Shown one piece after another: positions 8,747 through 18,710 of a stretch of 25,216 nt of DNA. This stretch comes from Nemertoderma westbladi (taxonomy: Eukaryota > Xenacoelomorpha > Nemertodermatida > Nemertodermatidae). The stretch is from the NCBI GenBank assembly GCA_032718475.1, contig JAUCBJ010005739.1, forward strand, positions 1-25,216, read 5' to 3'. Within the stretch, counting starts at the first letter, position 1. The number at the start of each line of letters is the position of its first letter. Position numbers and translations under genes: made by a program. Below the pieces are notes generated by a model, which was given only the letters and a program-made list of their open reading frames with translations, did not search any database and was not told the origin of the DNA.

Positions 8747-9033
8747 TAAAGTAAAGTAAAAAAAAAGTATTAACCGGTCTTCTAAGTGGAAGGTCTGGTG
8801 TTCAAGCCCCAGAACAGCCAAATTGTTGCTAGCTTCCAGTTGTACTGTAGGCTAATGGCAACCTGTCATGAGTTAAGGAGTAAAGAATATGGTTAGATAA
8901 CCAGAGTACTTGACCTTGGGAGTAGTGTGGTGCCTTCCCTGTGTTACAGATAATAGCCAAGAGAATGGAGCCTTTGGGTTGTTGCCTCGGGTGTTTCTTC
9001 TTACACGTTTGAATATAACTTTACTTTACTTTT
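8747..9033 (+). mobile_element. SINE-like element with tRNA-derived 3' half
   Basis: At about 8778-8822 the sequence GGTCTTCTAAGTGGAAGGTC followed by TGGTGTTCAAGCCCCAGAA resembles the anticodon arm (loop CTTCTAA) and the T arm with a B-box-like GTTCAAGCCCC of a tRNA, as in tRNA-derived SINEs. No 5' half with an A box is seen, so it is not a tRNA gene. The segment is bracketed by a 14-bp inverted repeat (TAAAGTAAAGTAAA at 8747-8760 and its complement at 9020-9033), which may instead be a simple-sequence tail. The boundaries are tentative. Confidence 0.4.
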
Positions 9034-9235
9034 ATGCAGTTCTTAGCCAAAACTACATTTTCTAGACCATACTTTGATATAGTGGAGCGGAGATAGGTGT
9101 TGGTCGACTCTAAGTGACATCATTCTTTTAAAACTGGCATAACAACCCGTTACTATGGGAATATTAATGTTATTCTTATAATGTTACTATTTAGTTAGCT
9201 CAAATATAGCTCAAAATGTGAAGAAAAAGAAGTAT

Positions 9236-10101
9236 AGTAAAGTATAGAAAGACTCCCTACTATAGTAGATGAGCCTGAAATAATTAGGCCTGTTCTCGAA
9301 ATCACCCCTTCGGTGATAGACACCCCTGTGCTCCCTGAAGTTACCTCTAAATTCCCTCTGCATAGCACTAAGCTACCTGTGCCCCGTAGAACTGCCCCAG
9401 AGACAGTTCAGGTCCTGGGTCCCGAGCGAAATATTCATAATTTGTCGCCCGTTGTCCATCGTCCGCCCGCTACAACGTTGGCGACTCCCGCTTCGGCGGT
9501 CGAATGGGTGGACGAGGGACGGCGGGGGATGGATATCCTGCTCGGACAGATGCAGGAGACTGTCCAGCAGTTCAAGGGCACAGTAAGGGAAAGTAGGCTA
9601 GAGTTGCAAGAAGTGCAGCAAAGTATCGCGTTAGAACGCGATAAATTAGTAAATACTCAAAGAGGTATACCACCACCCTCTGTAACAATGTGTCAACCTG
9701 TTAGGTCTGAAGTATCTCATGCGCAAGGCGTGGAGCCTACACGCATATATACTGCTAGCGAAGTAGAAACTCCTATAGTGAACCCTATTAAGGGTAATTA
9801 TAGACCTGTTGATAATGATATTCCCTATAGAACTGATCATAATCCGAGAAATTTATATACCGATAATTCGATATTAAATAACACGATGGTCCAAGAAAGT
9901 TTTACGCGTCAAATGGCTAGAACCAAAGCCCGGCAAGTGGTGAAGGTGGGAGAGATCGTCAAGTTCAATGGAGATGAGATGAAATGGTTACCTTTTAATG
10001 AATATTATAAAGATAACATTCAGAACTCTGTACTATCTAATGGAGAGAAACTTAGATTCCTCATCGAGTGCTTGGAAGGATCTCCCAAGTTAAGGCGTTA
10101 A
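9236..10101 (+). pseudogene. BEL/Pao retrotransposon Gag, N-terminal part (mobile-element remnant)
   Basis: The open frame starts after TAA at about 9235 with no ATG near its beginning (the first in-frame ATG that gives sensible sequence is about 9529), so the element is 5' truncated or its start lies elsewhere. A Gln/Glu-rich, probably coiled-coil stretch (about 9520-9660) precedes a Pao-type Gag motif, VKFNGDEMKWLPFNEYY then NGEKLRFLIECLEG, the start of the DUF1759-like capsid region. At about 10093 a single missing base shifts the frame into the next ORF. In BEL/Pao elements this protein forms the virus-like particle in the cytoplasm. No matching LTR is found immediately upstream. Confidence 0.75.
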
Positions 10102-11816
10102 AGTTTATTGGACATCCAGACGGATTAAGACAAGTTTGGGATACATTAAACATCAGGTATGGTAATAAGACTAACATAGCTAGGTATTTATATGCGAAAT
10201 TAATGGCGCCCCGAAAGTTTCTTAGCAGCGGGATTATAGAGTTTTCCGATGAGATTCAGGAGATCTGTAGACAACTAGATTGGTTAGGTAAGTCTCATGA
10301 ATACCAGAATTCTATGGTTGTAGGAGCCTTAGCATCTACTTTGCCCAAGGGTGGAGTAGGTACACGCTGGGACAAGAAGGTGTTATATATGATGGAACAA
10401 CAACGACGAGACCCTACCATGACTGATCTCATGTCATTCTTAGATAGAGAAGTGAAATTACAGCTCCTAAGGCAGTCCAGAGAGAAGACATTGGAAAACA
10501 AGGTAAGTGAGAAACCCGTTTCTAGGAGAAGGGTAACACCAGTATGTTATGCCGACGACGGTGAAAGCCAAACTTCTCAAGGAGAGGACAGCGGGAAAGA
10601 CACTGACAGATCTTATTATGTCAATAAAATGCCTAAAGATCAGGTAAGTAAATCCGAGTCCCGACCCAATGACAGAAGGGAACCGGTACAAAAAACCCTT
10701 CCTACGTCTCCTAAAAGAATTCAGGTGAGAAAGCCCGAGGAAAGAACAAGTGTGCACCACATAGCACAGGTTAAAGTAAGTAACATCAAGCCGAAATGTG
10801 TGCTGTGCGACGGGCCCCACCGTTTAAATGCGTGTGATAAATTCCTGAGGAAATCACTAAAGGATAGACGTGAAGTCATGTGGGATAAGCGGTTGTGTTA
10901 TAATTGCCTCAGACGAGGACAACAACGGCGAACCTGTTACTCCGACGCAAGGTGTGCAAAGTGCGGCGCAAAACATCATATCTTGTTGCACACGGAATTC
11001 GAACGAAACAGCCCGAGTCAGGTAAGTGAGTCCGAACTACATGTCCAATTCAGTGATGTGAACGACACTGATCAATCTGAGATGGAAGGATTCTATACGG
11101 ACGAATTCTCCGACCAAAGTTCTGAAATGGAAGGATTCTATACGGACGAATTCTCCGACCAAAACGAAACCTGTTACCTAATAAACACCACCGCAGTGTA
11201 TCGAGCACTCGTGCATGAGAAAGACACAGACAGCGACCTTACCTTAACTACTTCCGATCAACAACCATCTTGGAAAGCGCCAACTTCCAATATAGGAATC
11301 CGAGAATTTCCTGTAGTCCAGTTACGGGTCCACGGACCTCAGAAGAGCTATATAGTGAACGCCCTCCTGGACTCCGGCAGCACAGGAACATTCATCGATA
11401 AAGAACTAGCCGAAGACATCTTTGCTGGACAACCCAAGTTCCGAACCAAGCTAAACATGTCAGGGATCATGCAGGTTTGGAAATCTGCTGTGGCTGCCGA
11501 CTATTATACAGGTGAGTTGTCCACTCCACAGGATAAACTAGGAGAACACAGTATAAGGTCAGTCAAAATGGTGGCAATAAAGAACTTCGCTACTACTCAA
11601 GCAGACCTTTATAATTGGGACGAGGATGAGAGCATCCAACATCTTAAGATACCTCGATTCCAGACTGATTATCCTGGAGTGCAAATACTCATCGGCCAAA
11701 ACGCGCATGAGGCGCTGGAGACATTAGAGAAACGACCTACTCAACCGCAACCACTTCAGACCTATGCGGTAAGAACTAGAGTAGGTTGGTACCTTACTGA
11801 CTGGACCTTCCCGTAG
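10083..11816 (+). pseudogene. BEL/Pao Gag C-terminal region, zinc knuckles and aspartic protease
   Basis: The frame continues the DUF1759-like region (GLRQVWDTLNIRYGN, then LCKAVV-type pattern absent here), followed by a basic Ser/Lys linker. Two Cys/His clusters come next: CVLCDGPHRLNAC and CYNCLRRGQQRRTC/CAKCGAKHHILLH, zinc knuckles that bind RNA. An acidic linker holds a 45-bp tandem duplication. The protease follows (DSGSTGTFIDKELAEDI, with the Asp-Ser-Gly catalytic triad of retropepsins, DUF1758-like) and the end of its domain (YAVRTRVGWYLTDW). The frame closes at TAG 11814-11816, where a complete element would continue into the reverse transcriptase. Five or six strong 5'-splice-like CAGGTRAGT motifs occur in it. 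Identification is confident; activity is not expected. Confidence 0.85.
11079..11165 (+). repeat. In-frame 45-bp tandem duplication in the Gag linker
   Basis: The unit beginning GAGATGGAAGGATTC at 11079 is repeated from 11124 with one change near its start (GAAATGG). It encodes EMEGFYTDEFSDQ twice. Because 45 is a multiple of three, the frame is kept. Confidence 0.95.
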
Positions 11817-11856
11817 AACGCTCAGGGAAAGACTGCTTCAAGATCGCGTCTGCCAG

Positions 11857-12585
11857 GTGAGTGAATGGGAAGACGATACTAGTGAGGGAGACGACCCAAC
11901 TGAGGGAACACAACACTCCTCAGATAATGACAATCTTAACTCCAATGTAGATCAATGGAGATATTGCCCCAAGACGATGAATACAACTGACATCGCTTCC
12001 AGAGGAGCAACTCCTCAAGAACTGACAGATACTATAGACCGGTTAGGTGAACCCGACTTCCTGAGTAAGGAGGATGAATGGCCTCCCCATCCTACTCCGA
12101 CTGAGATTAGACCAGCCAAGGGAGCGGAGAAAGTTAAACCTAAAACCCGGACGGGTGGATCGGAGTTATTTGAACCCGGGATAGATCTGTCGGTATTACA
12201 TATTGCCAGGGACGACGCCGTGGATCTGGACCTCCCCACCGCGAGTGGATCCTTCATGAAGATCAGAGAGAGCGATTGGAGCTCTGGAACATCAGACGTC
12301 TCGCAGGGACTCTCACCTCTCCTGCAGGGAGCGACGGACCACTATAGCTCCTGGAATCGGCTTTGTAAGGCCGTCGTGTACCTAGAGCGATGTTTCTATC
12401 GTCACTATTCCAGGACGAAGAGGAAACCTGGAATTGTATTCGGGATGCAGCGACTCAATCACCCAGTCGGTCGTTTGTGTTTACCGGAAGGGAATGGAGG
12501 ACTCTCCGGAAACTGTGGAAGGCAAGATTCTCTTCCCACGACCACCTCCCTAATCCTTCAAACATCTAGGGACTCCATAACGTAA
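11857..12585 (+). pseudogene. BEL/Pao Pol remnant after a large internal deletion
   Basis: After a short acidic stretch (SEWEDDTSEGDD), the frame reads DQWRYCPKTMNTTDIASRG, matching the 'W.hvp...NpADl.SRG' block that follows the RNase H region in Pao polyproteins, then a FLSKEDEWPP-type block and HYSSWNRLCKAVVYLERC, the usual helical segment before the integrase. Between 11816 and this point, the reverse transcriptase and RNase H (normally well over 1 kb) are absent, and no integrase follows. The tail after about 12420 looks out of frame or diverged. It is a deletion derivative that cannot move by itself. Stop TAA is at 12583-12585. Confidence 0.7.
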
Positions 12586-13106
12586 CAACATATGGAGTGG
12601 GTGTGTGACTCTATTATTTTATATTATTTTATTATTTTTATATTTATGTATGTATTTATCTATGTAATTTTATTATAATCGTTTTATTTAATTTAGTAGA
12701 ATATTATTTAGCGATTATTTTGTAGAATAGTGCAATATATTCGTGTTTATTACGTACGTAATTACTTATATTATATTTAGTGCGACGGCGAAGAAATAAT
12801 TATTTTTCTCTTTCCTTACTGTCCGTATTATATTATAAATACGTAACTACAGTAAGATGAAATGTCCGTACTTATTAAAGTACAATAAAGCCACTACTAT
12901 ATTTAAGTATTATTGGTAGGCAGAGTATTAGGAATGCAAAGTTCAGATCCTCGTGTCTCGGCTAAACCAAGCTCTGGGTAGACCTTGGAAACGACTTGCC
13001 TCTTCACACTGACATTGCTTCGTGCGATATTGCTCTCATACCGTATATTAAATAATACATATAGTAGCGTGATGTCCCTTTAACAGTAGCGTATAACGCA
13101 AAATAA
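12586..13106. other. AT-rich 3' flank of the BEL/Pao remnant
   Basis: There are no ORFs. An AATAAA hexamer at 12884-12889 could be a polyadenylation signal in a 3' LTR, but no matching 5' copy is present in the window, so I do not annotate an LTR. Confidence 0.35.
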
Positions 13107-13405
13107 ATCTGTTAAACCCTTTGACCATCTGTAATTCTAGTCGATTAAGATATCGCGGCACCCACCGATATACTTGAAAGACAAATTCTAGAATCAGTGG
13201 TTAACGTCCCCAGACAAGTTCTGGAATAAATCGGTGCCCATCTCAAATATTAATTATTTAATATTTGCAAATCTAATAAATCAAAATCTGTAAAATTCAG
13301 ATCCTTCAGCAATTCTAGTCAATTAAGATATCGTAGCATTTACCGATATTCTTAAGAAGACAATTGTCATAGAATTAAGGATCTTGTGTCCCCAGACATA
13401 TTCTA
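13107..13405 (+). repeat. Diverged two-copy tandem repeat, period about 178 bp
   Basis: Copy 1 (13107-13225) and copy 2 (13285-13405) share AATCTGT, AATTCTAGTC(G/A)ATTAAGATATCG, CACCGATAT-type blocks, GTCCCCAGACA and TTCT(G/A)GAAT. They are clearly related but with many substitutions, so the duplication is old or part of a satellite. Confidence 0.7.
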
Positions 13406-14231
13406 GAATCAAAATATGTCAATTTAATCAAATAATAAAATTTCAGGGAATAAATTTAAATTCATGCCTTTTAATGAATTTAATAAATTGCCATTTTTAC
13501 GCAATTTATAACATTCCCAAAATTCCATTAATTAATAGATCAAGGGAGCGGAGATTTATCTTATTATGTGTATGAGTGTGCGAAAGTCTCCCAAACATAG
13601 TCAATAGCCAATAAAATTCATAAAGTCATGTATAAAACAGAACATTGACTATTAAAGAATACTATTAAATAACATCCCAGATCTGTATGCATTGGAATTA
13701 CCCTAATTCTACCGCTAGCTTTACATAATGTCACCATAGCAACAACCACGCTAGAATTAGAATTGAGTTAAAAGAACAATAGAAAGCTTGTCCCATTGAA
13801 TAGCATAGGGAATAAATAGCGCACTACTAGTATCCAAGGATACATAATAATACAGTGACATTCTGGAAGGCATTGACTAACGGACAAATGGCCCGAATGT
13901 GTGTAGTTGTGACCAGTTGTGTGGTATTTGTGAGTTTATAGGTGAATGTTACTGCTAAAGTGTGTTTACAGTAGCTAGTCGCAATCGTAAAAGTAACCTA
14001 ACTCTCCAAGGAAAACCTGAAGTACATCTAAGCCTTTGGGACGGACAGTTGAGTGACTTGTGCCGGTTGTCGTTGTCGTTGTGCGGCTACGTCGTTGGCG
14101 AAAGTACAGCGGCGACGACACATCGGCGCTGAGGATCTCGTACTGTCCGGGGGTTGATTGGGGTAGGCAGCGACGCCCGCTCGCCTAAATGTGGACTCAT
14201 TATAATATGGATAAACTCATATATAGCAGTT
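13406..14231. other. Unassigned stretch, possible LTR/leader
   Basis: No supported ORF. From about 13880 the composition becomes less AT-rich with GT-rich sequence (GTGTGTAGTTGTGACCAGTT) and a GC-rich, CGACG-rich block at 14060-14170, resembling a promoter or LTR leader before the ORF at 14232. There is no second LTR copy to confirm it. Confidence 0.25.
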
Positions 14232-14537
14232 ATGACGGAGTTGATAGAAGATGGTCTTGGTATCGGGGAGCGATATACTCTACTTTTACAAGCGTTTGTT
14301 GATAGCTTAATACGCGGCGACGTTAGTCCAACTGCTGCAGAGGACGATGGTCGTTATATCGAACCGCCAATGTCCCAAGAGCAGCTCACGCGTGAGTTGG
14401 ACTATAGAAAATTCGCTGCTCGATATACTCAGCGTAATGGTACGTATATGGGCTTCTTCACTACTAGTCATCCTATCGATTTACACAATACGGACTATGT
14501 CGACTATATATCCTGCCCAGCGGAGTCGGAACCATAA
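14232..14537 (+). CDS. Unrecognised ORF of 101 codons
   Basis: An ATG at 14232 (ATGACGGAGTTGATAG) opens an acidic, helix-rich frame (ERYTLLLQAFVDSLI, then MSQEQLTRELDYRKFAARYT) that stops at TAA 14535-14537. Codon and base use are more GC-rich than the flanks, which suggests a real former coding sequence. No family is recognised. Its place after a GC-rich leader and before other broken frames suggests the N-terminus of an LTR-element Gag, but this is inference. Confidence 0.35.
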   Translation: MTELIEDGLGIGERYTLLLQAFVDSLIRGDVSPTAAEDDGRYIEPPMSQEQLTRELDYRKFAARYTQRNGTYMGFFTTSHPIDLHNTDYVDYISCPAESEP

Positions 14538-15299
14538 ACTGAAATTCGAATGCGAAAATTCTATTCGAAATCGACTCGAAAGAAAAGACACTAAAGAAAC
14601 AAATGGACGCGGTAACTCCAACGTATATTTGGAATTCTTGATAGAAGCATTGTAACAACAAATAAATATCACCCGCGTTTACCTTACCAGACGTGCGTCT
14701 TTGGTATTATTACGGTAAATGCCCTAGACCCAACTAATAAACGGAAAGACATAAACATCCACGGAAACCGAAACTTGTTGACGTATCACCTATGCTCACT
14801 CGGCTCGAACGATCCGGGAGTAAACCTACGATCAGAGTCCCGGAATACTCGGTCAAACCTCCTCATTCCTTAGTTGGACCTCAGACCTGCGATCCTGGTG
14901 GTGTCGCGGATCCTCGCGGACTGTATTCACTGTTCAAGATCTAGTGCTACCCTAACAATTAATCGGTAACACTCCGACAGTGATTTCTAGCTAGCCGTCC
15001 ATCTTACCTAGCCGGATTGTGACGCGGACACCTAATATCACTATCCAACCGTATGGTCGTCCCCGTTTAACGCGATACAACCCTTCATCAAGGTGAAGGA
15101 GAGCGTTGTACGAAACGAGTTAAACGCTATTCTATAAAGATCAAAAAAGAAACCTGCGTTTGTTCAGATAAACGTAAGTTATAACAGTAAGTCCAATCGA
15201 TAAACGAATTGGCCTTATCTCAGTTCGATTGGGAAATCTCGAATCTCTAAGAAGATATCAAGCTTAGAAAACCCTATTCTCTGCGAGAGTTTTGGATGA
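14538..15299. other. Probable decayed coding sequence, unassigned
   Basis: Short frames follow one another, for example about 14741-14942 ending in a TAG after a Pro-rich stretch (RVPEYSVKPPHSLVGPQ). The sequence is less AT-rich than true spacers in this window and looks like decayed protein-coding DNA. I recognise no motif. Confidence 0.25.
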
Positions 15300-15515
15300 A
15301 CGTATCCAGCTACGAGCGGAGGAAAATCAGCTCGAGGAGAAGCATATCGAAACGGCGGATACCCCGACCATAATCCTACACCTTCTGATGCAATCATATT
15401 GCACCCTTCACCCAGGATTTATAGCCCTCCTAGTAAAGTGGCTCGCCCCAAAGAGAAAAGGACTCTTGTTAGCCTCAAAAAACTGCGTAAACGCCGTCTG
15501 CGCAAGAAAGACTAA
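15300..15515 (+). CDS. C-terminal fragment with a basic tail, unassigned
   Basis: A frame open from 15300 to the stop at 15513-15515 has a Pro/Ser-rich middle and ends in a very basic tail (SLKKLRKRRLRKKD). It has no ATG of its own, so it would be the end of a longer protein. A purine run (CTGGGAGCGG) followed by TGTAAAAGC lies about 70 bp further (15584-15600), which is what a polypurine tract and LTR start look like, so this may be the end of a retroelement Pol. No LTR partner is found. Confidence 0.3.
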   Translation, partial: TYPATSGGKSARGEAYRNGGYPDHNPTPSDAIILHPSPRIYSPPSKVARPKEKRTLVSLKKLRKRRLRKKD

Positions 15516-16792
15516 CTGTTTAGAGTATCTTTATATTTTAGAAACTGTGATTTGTTATATTTTATAGACTTAAATCCCATTTTCTGGGAGCGGTGTAAAA
15601 GCTTTTGCGTAATTAGCCGGTTATTATCCCCGTAAAGTACTCTGTGGTTGGTTTACCAGGCATAAGAAGGCCGTGTCCTTGCTGTACTGGTGTTTTGGAG
15701 GACATAAAAACCATTTCTTCTGTATTTGTACTTTAGAGGACATAATCTGTAATTTCGTGACGTAAAAAGCTCGATACTCTTGAAAACAGTGTCGCTACCA
15801 TGATGACGGCTAACGGCTGATATTGCCACGTTGCCCCATAGCCCTATTTCTGTATCTGCCAATAGAATTTGAGTTGGCTTTGATTTTGACCTATCACAGA
15901 GCTACTGAACTGAATTTTTCCTATCTCACTGCTCTTTCTCTGTGTTGGACGGGAGCTTCGTGGAATAAGGGTAGCTGGTATTCTTATAGTTATTCTTATC
16001 AGTGTTGTTGGTGATTCTAAGCCAGGAAGAACGGCTTTGGAGTATTTTGTGCTTTTCTGCTTTAGCCCTACACTAGTAGGCTTAATTATAAGGACATATA
16101 TCCGTTATCTGCATACTGCATACTGCAGTACTGCATACACTGCATACTGTGTAACACTGTGCATACTTTTATATTGTTATACTGCTATTTACTGTCAGTT
16201 CTTCATAATATGGTTGATGAATTATTATATTTGGAATAACGACAAATAACCCCGAAAACCCAATATTCTTGATATACCGAAGGTAAGAGAGAAGGGTTAC
16301 AGATAAATGATTGCGACCTATGTTGAGTGGTTTGAAGTGAATCTAATGTTATTTGATAGACCCTACATGATTCGGTCCGTGTTCCTTTTATATGTGACTA
16401 AAATCAGTGAAGATCGGCATATCAGTGTGCAGTATTGTGCAGCATTGTGTATGAGTGAGACTGATAACGAAGCATTTCCTAAAGAATGCGCCATATATGT
16501 GAATTGTAACTAAGCCATATCGTTGTGAGTAGTTTAAGTCATAACTCTGTTTATATAGATAGAGTGCCACGTCCTAAAGGAACTGTTAATATTTCCCGAA
16601 GGTGAATAATATTGTCAGAGATTATATAATACTGTCAGTCGAATAATACATTAGGCTTACATAGCAATACGATTAAGCTGTCGAAATCAATCTCCCGGGT
16701 ATATCCAACGGGTGAATGATCGCGCACAGATTGGTTTCAACTAGTGTAGTGAATCAAATACTTGTTAGAGGCTAAAGCGATTTATTATCTAG
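15516..16792. other. No supported gene; possible LTR start at about 15594
   Basis: Several frames of 60-70 codons exist but show no domain or compositional signal. The region includes a run of degenerate ACTGCATACTGCA units (16109-16170). The TGTAAAAGC at 15594 after a purine run could begin a 3' LTR. Confidence 0.35.
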
Positions 16793-16847
16793 AAGACATC
16801 CTAATTTGGCGGGTTAAACTGCCAAAGGTCTGAAAGCGCGAACAGGT
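16793..16847 (+). repeat. Dispersed ~57-bp repeat, copy B
   Basis: It matches 6-63 in the same orientation. It ends 29 bp before the ATG at 16877 of the acidic-repeat ORF, so it may be part of that gene's or element's leader. Confidence 0.6.
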
Positions 16848-16876
16848 AGATTGTCATCATTAGAAAGGATAAACTA

Positions 16877-17351
16877 ATGGATACGTTACAAAAGAAATTT
16901 AAAAAAGCCGAAGATATTTTTAGAGAAGATGAAAAGAAAAAAAAGAAAGAAAGATGAATTAGAGGACGATGAGATGGAGAATGAAAATAGTGAGGGTCAG
17001 GATAAAGTTGAAGAGAGTGAGGTTGAGAACGAAGAAAGTGAAGGACAAGAAGAGGATGAAGAAAGTGAAGGTCAGGACGAGGGTGAAGAAAGCGAAGGTC
17101 TGGAAGAGAATGAAGAAAGTGAACAACAAGAAGAGGATGAAGAAAGTGAAGAACAGGATGAGGATGAAGAAAGTGAAGGTGAGGAAGAGGATGAACAAAG
17201 TGAAGGTCAGAAAGAGGATGAAGAAAGTGAAGGTCATGAAGAGAACGAAGAAAATAAGGAAAGTAATGAAGAAGAAGATGAAGAAAGTGAAGATCAGGAA
17301 AGTGAAGAAGAGGATGAAAATGATAATAATGAGGAAATATTGAGACAATGA
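16877..17351 (+). pseudogene. Acidic Glu/Ser-rich repeat ORF with a poly-A frameshift
   Basis: An ATG at 16877 starts a Lys-rich frame (MDTLQKKFKKAEDIF then RED) that hits a stop after an A8 run near 16935-16945. The neighbouring frame, opening at ATG 16929, carries on with about 130 residues made almost only of E, D, S, G, Q and N in units like EESEGQEEDEESEGQ, ending at 17349-17351. A one-base change in the A-run would join them. The DNA is a diverged minisatellite with units of about 33-36 bp built on GATGAAGAAAGTGAAG. The minus strand of the same segment is also open but would be a Phe/Leu/Ile polymer, so the plus reading is preferred. No known function; similar acidic tracts occur in nuclear proteins but are not diagnostic. 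Confidence 0.5.
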
Positions 17352-17352
17352 C

Positions 17353-17648
17353 TTGGAAATAAGAATAAATTGCGGAAAAATCCAGTTTCCTTTCTTGTTG
17401 CGATTACGCCAGTTTCCTTTCTTTTTACTACTTTTGCCTTGTCCAGATGTCGAGTTCGTACCGGTTTGTCCTAATCCACGGCTGGGATTTCCCCTGTTTC
17501 CTTTCTTTTTACTTCTTTTGCCGTTATTTATTTGAGATCCACGCCTGGGATTTCCCAAGTTTTCTTCGGATGATGGGTTGATGTAGTAGATATTATGACG
17601 TGGCTGAGGCGATGTAGTCCTCTCTAAGGACGAAACAAACGTAATCAA
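17353..17648 (-). CDS. Basic Gly/Lys/Asn-rich minus-strand frame
   Basis: On the minus strand this part of a longer frame reads a polar, basic sequence with repeated KKKGN(R/W) units (KRSKKKGNRGNPSRG and SSKKKGNWRNRNKKGNW), each coded by a TTTCTTTTTAC-type repeat on the plus strand. Below 17353 the same frame runs antisense through the acidic repeat and becomes hydrophobic, so only this part could be meaningful. It has no start or context to prove it is a gene. Confidence 0.25.
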
Positions 17649-18710
17649 AGTGTATCAGTTCCAAGGGGAAATCAACGAAAACAACAGCAGATCTGATAGT
17701 TTTCGAAAATAAAACTGCAACCTATTCCAATTACACAAGTTTATTGCTTAAGATATTTATTAACCTTGAAATTTTGAAACCTGCTACTCTCCTTTAATTG
17801 ATAATTTAACATTGAGAAGTCCCCCCCCCCCCCCCCTCCCGACCCCTTTCCTGTCTCCAAATTTGAAGTGTACACTGAGAAATATTATTGTTTATAGCAT
17901 AACGGTAAGTAAAAATATTAAATTTAGAAACATTTAGGTGTACAAACTGAAATACATTTATTAGCACATTTAATAAAGCATATTTCAGCATTTAGCTCGA
18001 ATTAATTGACTTTATAAATATAAATATAATTAAATATTATAAATATAATTATACAGTACAGGCCACCAGAAAACGCAGATTTGTACAATTGTGAACACAT
18101 TTTATCAAATGTGTACCAGTGTAATGTAATGTTGTTGAATGGGACAATTGAACATAATTGAATTGGCAACAACCAAAATTTTTTCGGCAAAGGATACAAT
18201 TGAATACTTTTGAAACGCTTAGTAATCTGGAAACTCTCTGTAGTTTTCCGCGAACTGTCACTAACTGCAGCTGGAAATGCGATAAGGATTTTGTTTACCT
18301 TTATAGTGTGTGGTTAATAGTGTCTAGTAGGCAGGCCTATAGTTAGTGATATTAAGGCATCTTCTGGTGTTTCTCTGTGCCCTCTCGGTGTCAGACTAAT
18401 GGCGCGACATCTCCCTGCACTAAATTAATTATTCAATGGTCTAGGCTCCTCCATCCACATACCCATCCACTCCCATACACTCCATGAACCTCCATGTGGT
18501 CTTGTATGTAGTTCTCTCTCTACCAATACAGCCCATGTCCACAATGTTACGCCCTGTGGGCTCTCTCATCTACCTGATATCAGACATACAGGCGCACCGC
18601 ACACAAAGCCTTTGTCGGTCCCAGCATGTTAGCCTCCTGCTGTGTGATCTAGAAGATAACTCGCCATAACCTGCCAATCAGATGACTTGAACAAATGTGT
18701 TCACATGTGA
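17649..18710. other. No supported gene
   Basis: AT-rich sequence with the C16 tract and the left arm of an inverted repeat (18052-18102). Short frames on both strands have no recognisable features. Confidence 0.5.
17821..17836 (+). repeat. Poly-C tract (C16)
   Basis: Sixteen uninterrupted C bases in AT-rich sequence. Confidence 0.9.

Noticed and set aside
8770-8830. A tRNA gene
   Set aside because: Only anticodon-arm and T-arm-like sequence is present. No acceptor-stem pairing or D arm can be found.
12586-13000. 3' LTR of the BEL/Pao element
   Set aside because: No matching copy upstream of Gag could be seen, so boundaries cannot be supported.
16109-16170. CRISPR-like or regular repeat array from repeated ACTGCATACTGCA
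   Set aside because: The units are short, irregular and without unique spacers; it is simple sequence in a eukaryotic context.
15653-16513. Several ORFs of 60-70 codons on both strands
   Set aside because: No motif, biased composition or context beyond what chance gives in this DNA.
16959-17352. Minus-strand Phe/Leu/Ile-rich frame and a third plus-strand Lys/Arg-rich frame over the acidic repeat
   Set aside because: A minisatellite built from GATGAAGAAAGTGAAG lacks stops in several frames, so the hydrophobic and basic readings are shadows.
2720-18340. Frequent AGGCCTA/TAGGCCT motifs
   Set aside because: They recur through the window but without fixed spacing or association with any feature, and such palindromes are common in some animal genomes.
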